A DNA stretch of 64,000 bases from Salvia splendens (Eukaryota; Streptophyta; Magnoliopsida; Lamiales; Lamiaceae), in NCBI RefSeq assembly GCF_004379255.2, contig NC_056046.1:12772001-12836000 (forward strand). Reading direction: 5' to 3'. The translations under genes and the position numbers were made by a program. This document shows positions 44,706 through 55,400 of the stretch, piece by piece; positions within the stretch are counted from its first letter, which is position 1; the number at the start of each line of letters is the position of its first letter. The notes beneath the pieces were generated by a model that was not told where the DNA came from, ran no database searches, and saw nothing but the letters and a program-made list of their open reading frames with translations.

Positions 44706-47700
44706 ATGGCAGCAAGGCTTGATGCAGAGAAGTTCACAGGCAAGAATGATTATGGCCTGTGGAAGATGAAGATGAAGGCGATCTTAATTCAACAAGGCTT
44801 GGCGGCAGTTCTTGCAAAACCAGATGAGAAAGGAAAGGCTCCAGTGCTTGATGAAAAAGCTCAGGCAAAGATGGAGGAGATGCAGCTCAAGGCACATTCT
44901 GCAGTGATTCTGTGCCTTGGAGATAAGGTCTTGAGGGAAGTTCAAGAAGCCAAGACTGCGGTGGAGATCTTGGACAAGTTAGATGAAGTTTACTTGGCCA
45001 AATCCTTGGCTAACCGGCTGTATCTCAAGAAGAGGCTGTATGCCTATAGTTTTTCTGGAGATAGGTCCATCATTGAGCAGCTAGAGGAGTTCAACAAGAT
45101 CATTGATGACCTGGGATCTGTTGATGTCAAGATCTCAGATGAGGATAAGGCCACTCTCACATTGAATGCCTTGCCTAGCTCGTATGACCAGCTAAGTGAT
45201 GCAATTATCTATGGAAGAGATAAACCTATCACCTATGCAGAAGTCTATTCAGCCTTGATGGCCAAAGAACTCCAGAAGACAGCCAACAGAGGCTCTGCAA
45301 GCTCCAATGTTCAAGCTGCAGAGGCCTTGAATGTGAAGAAGTTCAAGAAGCAGAACTTCAAGAAGAAGTTTGAGGGCCCTAAACCCTCAAGTTCTGATGC
45401 TCAGAAGGAAACCAGAGCTTGCTATTGGTGCAAGAAACCTGGACACTTGAAGAAAGATTGTCATGCATGGAAGAGAAAGATGGCCTCTGAGGGACACAAT
45501 CAATCTGATTGTGTGGAGAGTGCTGATCCCCCGGCTCAACTCATGAATATCAGTGATAGTGGGGTCAGTCATAGGTGGATAATGGACTCGGGGTGCAGCT
45601 TCCATATGTGCCCCAATAGAAGCTGGTTTCATGATCTTCAAGAAGCATCGGGTACGGTTGTTCTTGGTAATAACCACATTTGTCAGATCAAAGGAATAGG
45701 GAAGGTAAAGCTAAGCCTACAAGATGGCTCTATAAAGATCCTAACTGGGGTGAGGTATATTCCAGAAGTAAAGAGGAACCTCATCTCATTGGGAATGCTG
45801 GAACAGAAAGGGTTCACCATATTGATGAGTCAAGGAAAATTGTTTGTGAAATCTGTAGATGTAGTGATGATGGAGGCTGACAGAGAGCATATTCTCTATT
45901 ATCTGAAGGCTAAGGCTGTTGATGGAGAAAGCAATGCAGTGTCAGATGATTCCATAATGCTATGGCACAAGAGATTGGGCCACCCAGCCGAAGGAAGCTT
46001 GAAAGAACTCATCAAGAAGGGTCTGATCTCTGGAGATTTCAACAAGATGGACCCCTGTGAGCAATGTATACTTGGAAAGGCTAAGAAGGCACCCTATCCT
46101 ACAGGTATTCACTCTTCTACAGCCCCTTTAGACTACATACATAGTGATCTTTGGGGGCCTTCACCGGTGTGTTCAATTGGTGGAGGAAAGTATTATCTAG
46201 CTATCATTGATGACTATACAAGAAAGTTGTGGGTATATATTCTAAAAGAAAAATCTGAAACACTCACAAAGTTCAAGATATGGTGTAAGGAGGTTGAGCT
46301 AGAGAAGGGTAGAAGTGTTAAATGCTTAAGGACAGACAATGGCCTAGAGTTCTTGTCTGCTGAGTTTGATCTGTTCTGTAAAGAGAAGGGTATGAAGAGG
46401 CACCGGACTGTTCCTGGTAATCCTCAGCAAAATGGTGTTGTGGAAAGGATGAATAGGACAATCCTAGAGAGGGTGAGGTGCTTACTTCTTGGGTCTGGTT
46501 TAAGCAGCAGATTCTGGGGTGAGGCTGTGTATACAGCAGCCTATCTCATCAATAAATGCCCATCTACTGCCCTGAAATCTGAAACTCCTGATTACATGTG
46601 GTATGGAGCTCATAGTGACTACTCAAAATACAAGGTGTTCGGGTGTGCAGCCTATGCTCATGCTAGGCAAAGTAAGCTTGAAGCTAGGGCTCTGAAATGT
46701 ATCTTGCTGGGGTATCAGAGGGGTGTTAAGGGGTATAGGCTCTGGTGTATTGAGCCCGGCAAGCAGAAGGTCTTGGTGAGTAGGGATGTGGTGTTCTTGG
46801 AGGATCAGATGCCATTCCTGAAAGATAAGCCGGACTCCAATGAAGATGAGGGTGATTTCTTCAAGGTGGAGCCTGTGGGGGTTGGCCTAGGAGCAGGTGG
46901 AGTTATTGACTCAGGGAGAGAGTCTGATTCAGATAAAGAAGAGGCTCCAACTCAGGGCAACCAGGCTGGTGAGTCTATATCAGACTCCATCAGAGACTAT
47001 CAGCTTGCAAGGGACAGAGTTAGAAGAGAAACAAGGCCACCAACAAAGTTCTCTGATGTGGTGTATTATGCTCTGTGTGCTGCTGAAGGTATTGATGGTG
47101 CAGATCCACTCACATATAAAGAAGCTATGCAGAGTAAAGATAGAGAAAGATGGATTGAAGCCATGAATGAGGAAATAGAGTCTTTACTCAAGAACAAAAC
47201 ATGGATTTTGGTGGATAAATCCAAGCTGAATACAGATGGAAAAGAGAGGAAGCTGATCAGTTGCAAGTGGTTGTTTAAAAAGAAGGTAGAAACCACTGAT
47301 AAAGACAGAATCAGGTTCAAGGCAAGGCTGGTGGCTAGAGGCTTTACACAGCAGGAGGGAATCGATTTCAATGAAGTGTTTGCACCTGTTGTGAAGCACA
47401 CTTCGATTAGGATTCTATTGGCTGTGGTGAATCAGCTTGACTGGGAGCTACAACAGCTTGATGTGAAGACAGCCTTCCTCAATGGAGATCTAGAGGAAAC
47501 TATCTTCATGGAACAGCCAGAGGGCTATGTGAAGATTGGAGAAGAAGGCAAGGTGTGCCTGTTACAGAAAAGTCTTTATGGACTTAAGCAAAGTCCTAGA
47601 CAGTGGAATAAGAAGTTTGATGCACAGATGAAAAAGATTGGCTTCTCCAAGTCAGAATATGATGATTGCATCTACATCAAGAAGGCAGGCAAGACTCCCA

Positions 47701-48803
47701 TTGCCTACCTATTACTCTATGTGGATGATATGCTACTTGCAGGGCCTTCTATGACAGAAATTCAGAAAGTTAAACAAGATCTGAAGTCAAGCTTTGAAAT
47801 GAAGGATCTAGGAGAGTCAAGGAAGATCCTAGGCATACATATTCAGAGAGATAGAGGCTGCAAGAAGCTGTGGATGCTGCAAACTGACTATATTGAGAAA
47901 GTTTTGCAGAGATTCAAAATGGAAAATGCAAAAGCTGCATCAACTCCTCTGTCCCAGAGTTTTAAGCTATCAAAGGAACAGGCCCCTAAAACTAAGCAAG
48001 AGGCTGATGAGATGGAGGCTATCCCTTATGCTAGTGTGGTTGGAAGTGTTATGTACACTATGATTTGTACAAGACCAGATTTGGCTCATGCTATCTCAGT
48101 GACTAGCAGATACATGGCAGACCCGGGGAAGGAGCATTGGAATGCTCTTAAGTGGATATTGAGGTACATGAAGTCAACTAAGGACTGGGGGATTGTGTTC
48201 AATGGCTGGGAAGGTGAATCTGAGGAGGTTGTGCAGGGCTATTGTGATGCAGACTATGCTGCAAACCTGGACAACAGAAAGTCTCAAACAGGTTATCTTT
48301 TCACCATGTTTGGAACTGTAATCAGCTGGAAGTCAGGGTTGCAAAGTGTTGTTGCTCTCTCAACAACAGAATCAGAGTATATAGCTCTCACTGCAGCTGT
48401 ACAGGAGAGTTTTTGGATTCAGGGAGTGATTTCTGACTTTGGTTTTGACCAAAAGACAATGGTGATTCATTGTGACAGCAGCTCAGCTATGTGCTTGGCT
48501 AAACATCCGGGTTTTCATGAAAGGAGCAAGCACATAGACATAAAGTTGCATTTCATTAGAGATGAGATTGAAAAGGGGAGAGTGAAGGTGATTAAGATTA
48601 ACACCTTGCACAATCCGGCTGACATGCTAACAAAGTCTCTAGGTAGAGACAAGTTTGATCATTGCAAGAAATGGATCAATGTTTGTGCAAGAACTGAGAT
48701 GAGCCCTCAGGTGGAGAATTGTAATAATGGAGTGCTCATTTCAGTTGGAAGAAGCTCGGTTAGAAAGGAGTTCGGTAAGCTCGGCTTACCGAGCTGGAAC
48801 TAG
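44706..48803 (+). CDS. Copia gag-pol polyprotein
   Basis: An uninterrupted 1,365-codon frame. Gag starts MAARLDAEKFTGKNDYGLW and has a CX2CX4HX4C knuckle (CYWCKKPGHLKKDC) at residue 239. Protease has MDSGCS with Asp294. Integrase has the HHCC finger (HKRLGH to CEQC, ~420-455) and the DDE positions in HSDLWG, RTDNGLEF and PQQNGVVERMNR. Reverse transcriptase has KTAFLNGDLEE and YVDD near residue 1005. RNase H has DADYAANLDNRKSQTGY and ends near 1320. The last ~28 codons lie inside the 3' LTR, so the polyprotein tail overlaps U3. All key catalytic residues are present, so this copy may be functional. Confidence 0.95.
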   Translation: MAARLDAEKFTGKNDYGLWKMKMKAILIQQGLAAVLAKPDEKGKAPVLDEKAQAKMEEMQLKAHSAVILCLGDKVLREVQEAKTAVEILDKLDEVYLAKSLANRLYLKKRLYAYSFSGDRSIIEQLEEFNKIIDDLGSVDVKISDEDKATLTLNALPSSYDQLSDAIIYGRDKPITYAEVYSALMAKELQKTANRGSASSNVQAAEALNVKKFKKQNFKKKFEGPKPSSSDAQKETRACYWCKKPGHLKKDCHAWKRKMASEGHNQSDCVESADPPAQLMNISDSGVSHRWIMDSGCSFHMCPNRSWFHDLQEASGTVVLGNNHICQIKGIGKVKLSLQDGSIKILTGVRYIPEVKRNLISLGMLEQKGFTILMSQGKLFVKSVDVVMMEADREHILYYLKAKAVDGESNAVSDDSIMLWHKRLGHPAEGSLKELIKKGLISGDFNKMDPCEQCILGKAKKAPYPTGIHSSTAPLDYIHSDLWGPSPVCSIGGGKYYLAIIDDYTRKLWVYILKEKSETLTKFKIWCKEVELEKGRSVKCLRTDNGLEFLSAEFDLFCKEKGMKRHRTVPGNPQQNGVVERMNRTILERVRCLLLGSGLSSRFWGEAVYTAAYLINKCPSTALKSETPDYMWYGAHSDYSKYKVFGCAAYAHARQSKLEARALKCILLGYQRGVKGYRLWCIEPGKQKVLVSRDVVFLEDQMPFLKDKPDSNEDEGDFFKVEPVGVGLGAGGVIDSGRESDSDKEEAPTQGNQAGESISDSIRDYQLARDRVRRETRPPTKFSDVVYYALCAAEGIDGADPLTYKEAMQSKDRERWIEAMNEEIESLLKNKTWILVDKSKLNTDGKERKLISCKWLFKKKVETTDKDRIRFKARLVARGFTQQEGIDFNEVFAPVVKHTSIRILLAVVNQLDWELQQLDVKTAFLNGDLEETIFMEQPEGYVKIGEEGKVCLLQKSLYGLKQSPRQWNKKFDAQMKKIGFSKSEYDDCIYIKKAGKTPIAYLLLYVDDMLLAGPSMTEIQKVKQDLKSSFEMKDLGESRKILGIHIQRDRGCKKLWMLQTDYIEKVLQRFKMENAKAASTPLSQSFKLSKEQAPKTKQEADEMEAIPYASVVGSVMYTMICTRPDLAHAISVTSRYMADPGKEHWNALKWILRYMKSTKDWGIVFNGWEGESEEVVQGYCDADYAANLDNRKSQTGYLFTMFGTVISWKSGLQSVVALSTTESEYIALTAAVQESFWIQGVISDFGFDQKTMVIHCDSSSAMCLAKHPGFHERSKHIDIKLHFIRDEIEKGRVKVIKINTLHNPADMLTKSLGRDKFDHCKKWINVCARTEMSPQVENCNNGVLISVGRSSVRKEFGKLGLPSWN

Positions 48804-49322
48804 CCTGGAACTAGCCGAGAAGAAGAAGAAGGCAGAAGTCGGTAAGCTCAGCGGTATGGAAGCTCGGTATGGAAGCTCGGTAAGGCAGCTCGGCGTTGAG
48901 CTGGAATGAGCCGAGCAGGAAGAGTTCGGTTGTAAGCCGAGCAGAAGGAGTTCGGTTGTAAGCCGAGGAAGGAGTTCGGTCTTGAACCGAGAAGGTAGGA
49001 GCAACCTAGCCGAACTAGCCGTTGGAGCAGCAGTTAGTTAGCTGAGATGTAGCGGTTATTCTTCTTGCTTTCTTGATTCTTCTTGTAGTTAGTTAGTAGC
49101 AGTTGCTACTTGTTTATAGAGCTTTAAATAGCTCACCGTGTATGTAGTTTAGTGAAGAGTTTTAATCAATAAAGAGTTTTCCAGTTTTCTCTCCAAGATT
49201 ATCATCTTCAATACTCAAAGTGTGAGTGTGTGTGTTTCCTGCATTGTGTGATCTCATACAACAGTGAGTGTGTGTGTGATCTGTTTGAGTGTGTGAAAGC
49301 CTTGTGTGCGTAAATCCCAACA
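48720..49322 (+). repeat. 3' LTR of copia element
   Basis: Same length as the 5' LTR (603 bp), and I see no difference between them. Its first 84 bp are read as the C-terminal codons of the polyprotein. The GTTTT duplication follows immediately. Beyond it, 49328-49782 is AT-rich DNA with a duplicated TTTTGCATTAAAATTTATAT segment near 49650-49710 and no gene. Confidence 0.95.
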
Positions 49323-49785
49323 GTTTTAAAAGGTTAGGTAAATCCTAAGAATAAGGGATAAAATCAGAGTAAAAAATCAAATGGCAGTAATTAGAATTGG
49401 CCTACTATGAAATGATCGGAATTTTTTGCTAGGTGATGTCCTTTTTTACGGTGCATATAACAAGCAAGTACTACTATTTCGTGTTCTTTTGGCGTTCATA
49501 TCAATGTTTCTGCTTTTGTTATAATCGTGATTATTTGCTCTTCCATTTAGTTTAGGTGTTTGGGTGTTTCTTTTCGGCCATGATTTGTAAAGAAGATGCT
49601 CGTATTATCATCGGTATTTTAGGTCATTATCTCTCTCATACTTCACAAATTTTGCATTAAAATTTATATCATCCATTACCAATATTATTATTCAAATTTT
49701 GCATTAAAATTTATATCATCCGTTACCAATATTAGTATTATTTTGGACGGATGAGTATATTACTACAAGTTTACAACTACTATAA

Positions 49786-51845
49786 GAGCATCTCCAATGG
49801 CGGACGTCCGGTCGGACATCCGCGATGGGTGACCGGGACGTCCGCCATTGTGGCGTGGCAAGTCGGATACGGGCGTCCCGTAAGGACGTCGGATGTCCTC
49901 GGACGTGCGGGCGACGGGCGGGTGGACGTCCGCCATTGTAGCGTGGGTCGGACGTCCGGTATTTAATTTTTTTTTAAACTCTATATATACGGCTCGTTGA
50001 ACTTCATTTCATTCGCATCACTTGTGTTAACAAGTTTCTCTCTTCTTTTACTACAAATTTCATTTCTACTTAATGGAGAACGACAGGAACTCCCCCGCCA
50101 CGAGCGAGTCGCAGACTCCGACGTTTCCCGCCGAACTGGAGGGAAACTCTAGCGGAAATGCGACAACGGTTCCGGCAATGTCGGGGATGCAGTCCCAAAT
50201 GGCGTGTGGGATGGGTGGTATGATGTCCCCGTACTTCAATATGTACAATTGGATGGGTGGGATGAGTGGTATGAGTGGTATGATGCCCAGGGCAACGGGG
50301 ATGGGGGGCATTACCCCAAATATGATGGGGATGGGGATGGGGGGCATGACCCCAAATATGATGGGGATGGGTGGGATGATGCAGACCATGCCTGGGGGAG
50401 GGGGTGGCAGGGGCCCTGAACCACTTGCGGAGAATGTCTATCGTCCAGTTATCGATATGTTGTCTACTGATTCCCCATCCAGTTTTGTTCCGGAGACTCA
50501 GTTCATCGGCATGGAAACTTTCTCTTTTGAGGAGTTGGGGCTATCTACAGTCAGGGAGACTCCCGATTATGTGGGGACAGCGGCAAGGGGCAGTGGCAGG
50601 GGCAAGGGCCATGGCAAGGGCAAGGGCAAGGGCAAGGGCAAGGGGAAAGCCACGGGCTCTTCCTCGCGAACGGTGGCAGAGGAGGAGACGGGAAAGAGGA
50701 CGGTCTGGAGCGTGTGGGAAAACGTCGCGCTTGCGAAGGCTTGGGTTTCAATAGTCGAGGATCCCTATGTCGGTGCTAGCCAGCATATTGACAGACTGTG
50801 GCATCGTATCGTTGAAGCCTACCTCACACACAAACCGGCTGTGGCGAAGCGTCGCATTCCCGAACAATGCCGGAAACAGTGGGAGCGGTTGAGGCCTAAG
50901 CTTAGTAGATTTGTCGGCCTCTACCAAAACAATCTCCGTCAGGCAACCAGCGGTATGTCCGAGGAGGATGTGAAGAACCGTGCCTTTGCGCAGTACCCCG
51001 ACAAAGCCTTGAAGTTCAAAGATTTCGACCAGTGGGAGGCCTGTCTCGTGGTGAAGGATTCCCAAAAGTTTTGTGGGGGTGTCGAAGCGGGCTGGCCGAA
51101 GCGGACGAAGATCAACGCTTCCGGTGAATACAGCAGCAGTGCTGGTTCGCACGAGCTCCCAGAAGCCGAGGAAGTGTCCCTGATACCTCAATCATACTCC
51201 CGTCGTCGTCGTCGCCCGATTGGGCAAAAGGCTACGCAGCAGAATGCTAGGGGAAGCAGCAGTGGTAGCGGGTCGTTCGAGGTCCAATCGCAGGCCCCTG
51301 CTCCCCCAGAAGAGTACGACCGTCTCGCCCGCGCGCAGATAACGACTAGCTTGGTCCGAACCATGCATAGGTGGCATAGCACGACCGATCCGGTGTACAA
51401 AAGGATGTTGAAGGATGTCATCGATGGATGTCGGTGCAATTTGGGGATGCCACCCATTGGAGATGATGGCGCCTAGATCAGCGGCGGGGACGACGAGGAC
51501 AACTCGGAGTGAGCCGAGAATGTATGACTATGTATTTTTTTGTTTTATTACTATGTAATTTTTTTTTCGAAGCATTTATGTTTTTTTTAATGAAGTTGTT
51601 AATTTTTCTCGTTCGTATTCGTGTTGAAATTTTATTTCCGTAAACGTAAATTATTTTATTTGTGGATTTGTGATTTTTTTTATTGCGGGAAGTCCTAGTG
51701 GGAAGGGCAATGGGAAGGGCGGATTGTGCAGGGGAAGTCCTAGTAACGTGGCAGTGGAATGAGAAGTCCTAGTGACGTGGCAGGATGTGCTTTTGGAAAG
51801 TCCTAGTGGATGTCCGAGTGGGACATCCGGGCATTGAAGATGCTC
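49786..51845 (+). mobile_element. Harbinger element carrying only ORF1 (copy B)
   Basis: This 2,060-bp element has TIRs GAGCATCTCCAATG and the complement of CATTGAAGATGCTC, with TAA at 49783-49785 and 51846-51848. Layout matches copy A: GGACGTC-rich left end, TATA at 49982-49989, ORF1, and a right end with GTCCTAGTG motifs. Its 3' UTR (TGAAGTTGTTAATTTTTC and following) is closer to that of the transposase element than to copy A. No transposase is encoded. Confidence 0.9.
50073..51476 (+). CDS. Harbinger ORF1 protein, Myb/SANT-like (copy B)
   Basis: This 467-aa frame starts at MENDRNSPATSESQTPTF. It has the same plan as copy A: a Met/Gly-rich segment (~35-105), an expanded basic repeat (GRGKGHGKGKGKGKGKGK near 170), then the Myb/SANT-like region (WENVALAKAWVSIVEDPYVG, CRKQWERLRPKLSRF) and a Ser/Arg-rich C-terminal part. 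A TAG at 51474-51476 ends it early. In copy A the matching codon is GAG and an acidic tail follows. The core DNA-binding part is intact, so it may still function. The predicted role is end-binding partner of the DDE transposase. Confidence 0.85.
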   Translation: MENDRNSPATSESQTPTFPAELEGNSSGNATTVPAMSGMQSQMACGMGGMMSPYFNMYNWMGGMSGMSGMMPRATGMGGITPNMMGMGMGGMTPNMMGMGGMMQTMPGGGGGRGPEPLAENVYRPVIDMLSTDSPSSFVPETQFIGMETFSFEELGLSTVRETPDYVGTAARGSGRGKGHGKGKGKGKGKGKATGSSSRTVAEEETGKRTVWSVWENVALAKAWVSIVEDPYVGASQHIDRLWHRIVEAYLTHKPAVAKRRIPEQCRKQWERLRPKLSRFVGLYQNNLRQATSGMSEEDVKNRAFAQYPDKALKFKDFDQWEACLVVKDSQKFCGGVEAGWPKRTKINASGEYSSSAGSHELPEAEEVSLIPQSYSRRRRRPIGQKATQQNARGSSSGSGSFEVQSQAPAPPEEYDRLARAQITTSLVRTMHRWHSTTDPVYKRMLKDVIDGCRCNLGMPPIGDDGA

Positions 51846-51848
51846 TAA

Positions 51849-52431
51849 TATACAGTGAATGCCCCATACACAAAAAATTCCCCGTGCAAACGACAAACGT
51901 TGGGACTCATTCAAGAATCTAGAGACACTACTACAAAAGCAGCTACCTTTTAAATGTGTAAAAATCTTAATGGGACCAACTTAAAATGTGAAACGAATCA
52001 GATATTATACGAGGCCGATTATATGCATATTATAAGTGCAAATGGTTAAGATACTATTTCAAAGGTAATTAAACAAATAGTCGAAACTTAGTATTGAATC
52101 AAATCATAATTCAACAACCACTGCAAGTATACTACTATATATGAATGAACAACATAACATAAAGGGCAATTTGCTAATTCTAGCTACCGCAAATTTTACA
52201 CTTGTACAGCTAGAAAGGTGTGACATTAATATTCACAGGCTTTTATCAAAGGATGTGAGCAGAAAGAGTTATTCTACCAAACCCCACAGCATGTACTACA
52301 AAAAACTCTCTGGCAAACTGAAAAGGCTGCCCAAAATAAACTAAATTTACAATTACACATGAATTATCCTAACACAACAAGAATTTTCTATCATAACTTA
52401 CCATACCTGATTAATACTTCTAATATTCTTG
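51849..52431. other. Intergenic, 3' flank of NLP gene
   Basis: AT-rich, with no supported gene. The part near 52432 is probably the 3' UTR of the minus-strand NLP gene. A 67-codon frame at 52141-52344 has no recognisable content. Confidence 0.55.
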
Positions 52432-55400
52432 TCATTCACCTGAGCTTTCACAAGAGCTCCCAAGATTGGCCATAATGTCATGCACCAATAGCCTGATAAT
52501 ATTGCCACCAGATGATCCTGATACATCGAAGCATTCCAGCAAATCAGCGTCGCATGCGATTAGGACCCACTCGTGATCGTCATCAAGATATTTTATATCA
52601 AAAGTGCCAAGCTCTAATTTGAATCTCTTCGCCACTTCTTCTTTTAACTTGACAATACCGGAATCTATTGCAAGGCGGAATCTGATGATGTCTTCTCTGT
52701 ATGTGGCTTTTATGGTGATTGTTTTCACTTCTGGCCTTGCAGAAAACCGTGGCATGCGTTCCTCGGCTGGAGTGACCATGCAGTCCTTCGGCATGGGATC
52801 GGGAAGAGTTGGTCTTGTCCAACTGTACTCTGTGACGTGCTCTTCAAATAGCGGTTCACCAGCCGGGCACAAATTCCGCAGATCATGTGAACTTCCCGCA
52901 TCCTCAACCAGCATTGCTCTGAATGTCCCATCGGGTGGTGGTATAAAATTACCCGGGATTGGGAATGCGGAAGATAGATTAATTTCTCTTGTTTGTTGAC
53001 ACACCCCTTCGTCTGAGCCTCCTAGTTTTATGCGGTGCTGATCCATAGGTGAAACTACTGGATCATTTTGGGGGGAGGTCTCATTTCTGAGACAAGGGCT
53101 ACCTTGACATGAACCTTGGGAAGTAGGTGTTCCCGTGCTCTCTTCTCTCGATCCACTCCCAGTTCTTGATCGGTGCGAGCCCTCACCTGCCACAATCCCG
53201 CCTCCATTAGGAGAGAGTTTCTCATATTTTGTGTTCCTTTCTCCAACAAAATGATTTGAGGCCTCTGCCTGTTGTTCATCAGCTCCATGGGACTTAGTAG
53301 CAACCTCTTTCTTCTCTTCCTGAAATTCACATGGTCCAGAGCCAGGTGAGCTTTGCTGGTTGGTTCCATTCATATTTGGTGCCCAAGAAATTGGACCAAC
53401 CGTAACAGGAATAGAACTTGTAGCCAAAGAAGTCAAACTGAACGTTCCTTCACCACCTTGTACAGATTCAATTACACGCTTTAGCTTGGAAAGAGAACGA
53501 TTAACCTTATTTATCTTGCGGGAAGGCCAGCGAGAGATTCCATGCTGCCTACAAATACGCTTCATTGTAGTAGGGCAAACTGTAGAGAAACAATGTGTAA
53601 GTGAAAAAGGTTCATTGAATTTCAGCCAGTACAAACACAAGAGGTATATAATACGTATCACAGATAGAAAAATTAAAGAAACGGGTTTAGAGAGATGTGC
53701 ATACCACCAAGACTCTTCGCTGCATCCTTAAGACTACCAGCAAAATATTGCTGCAGAACTTCTAAGCTAATTGTTTTCTCTGCCTTACCCCGCTTTCTCT
53801 CAGGCTTCTTGCCTACATCTTTTGCTTCAGCAACAGATGCACCATTCTGTTTTTCAGTAGGGCTACTTGCATTCCCTTTAACATTTACACCACTAAATTC
53901 ACCCATCAATAACTGCCCGTTCTGTACAGAAGGAGGCCTAGGTGGTGATGTAGCTGCAAAATCAGGCCTCATATGAAGCTTTTCATCCATGGAAGCCTTG
54001 ATGATCTCAATGGACATCCACTCATGGTCAAGGTCTTTTCCTGAAGCAACCCTTAGGCTTCCAAAATGCTGTTTCACTGTCACTAAAAGGGAGTTCAACA
54101 AGGTCTGCTGGTCCTCATAGCTTTCAACATTACGGGGAAGGAAAAATTCTAGAACATAGTCGTCATTTCCAGTATGATTACTTTGTAAACAAATTGCAAA
54201 ACTACTTTTCAACCCAAACATGCGAGCATAATGAACTAGTGGGTACTCGGTCTTGCAAAACTCCGTAATATCATGACAAAAACATGAATTAAGGGATTCA
54301 AATGCCCTCCCAGAAACACCCTGCCCCTTTTGCAAGTGATGCTCAGCACAGGCGTCTCGGAAACCCCACATGTTCGCATCCACCACATAGAATGCTACAT
54401 CAGTTGTTGACATGCAAACCTGTCCCATGCAGCTCCCATCAAAGCTACTGCAGCTTTTCTTAAACCCACCACCATTTGCTAGTATGCTGCGATGCCTGCA
54501 TGGAACCCAAGTCTGAGCTAGCGGTAGTGTGTGAGTTTCACATACCACTGTGATTATCTCCAGTATTTCTGCCAATGCATTCTGGCGACCTTCATTACAT
54601 ATCTGGTATACAAGAATGATGTATACATAAAGTACTCACAGAGATAGTTATATGTAATCTTAAAAAGAACAGCCTTATTTACCTGTGTACTTTGATGATC
54701 CAATATCTCTGAGCTTTTCAGATTTACTGCCTGCAGAAGAACTAAATTCGCGTTATGAAGGAATCCATGTACTCATGACAAAATTTGTGGTAACACACTA
54801 GGGATTTAGGAAACCAAGAAGTAAAATAACTTCAAAAACCTTTTAGCAGAAGCAATGTCTAAGACCCTAACATACATCGTCTTTACAGCAACAGTTTTCA
54901 TCATGAATCTCATCAGCCTAGTTTAGCTTACAAACAGTAAATGGGCTTAAAAGAAAAATCACCGACTAGGAGTCTTAAGGCCCATGAACTTATTGGTTCC
55001 AGATATCAAATTCTAAGAGAATGTGGATCTTCTATCTAAATAGGTAATAGAATGATCATCATACACATGTAAATTTTCGGTAGACTGCTAACAACATATC
55101 AGAGGGGCATGTACATCAAACAATTTATGCAAGGGTATAGAAGACCATGGGAATCAACTCCAGTATTTATATAGAAGTACTAAGCAGGTTCTGCTCTGGT
55201 CTCTTGCAGATTTGGTATAAAAGTCACGTAAATGCAGACATCATATACCTTAATTAATTTTACAGTAATGAGCATTGAATGGAAGCCCCTACCAGAAATA
55301 ACTACGAAAAAATAGAAGCAACTTACAGCAAGGAATATCAACTGAAGAGCAAAAAATAATAAAAGCTCATGGATGAAAATAATAATCATGATGGCAACAA

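Larger units (their letters stand above)
44039..49322 (+). mobile_element. Full-length Ty1-copia LTR retrotransposon
   Basis: A 5,284-bp element is flanked by GTTTT duplications (44034-44038 and 49323-49327). The two 603-bp LTRs (TGTAATAATGG...CCCAACA) look identical base for base. It has a primer site, one complete gag-pol frame and an AGGTGGAG-type polypurine tract before the 3' LTR. Uninterrupted frame, identical LTRs and clean duplication indicate a recent and possibly still competent insertion. The order gag-PR-INT-RT-RNaseH defines Ty1-copia; the TNT1-like domain sequences suggest the Tork branch, which is an inference. Confidence 0.96.
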
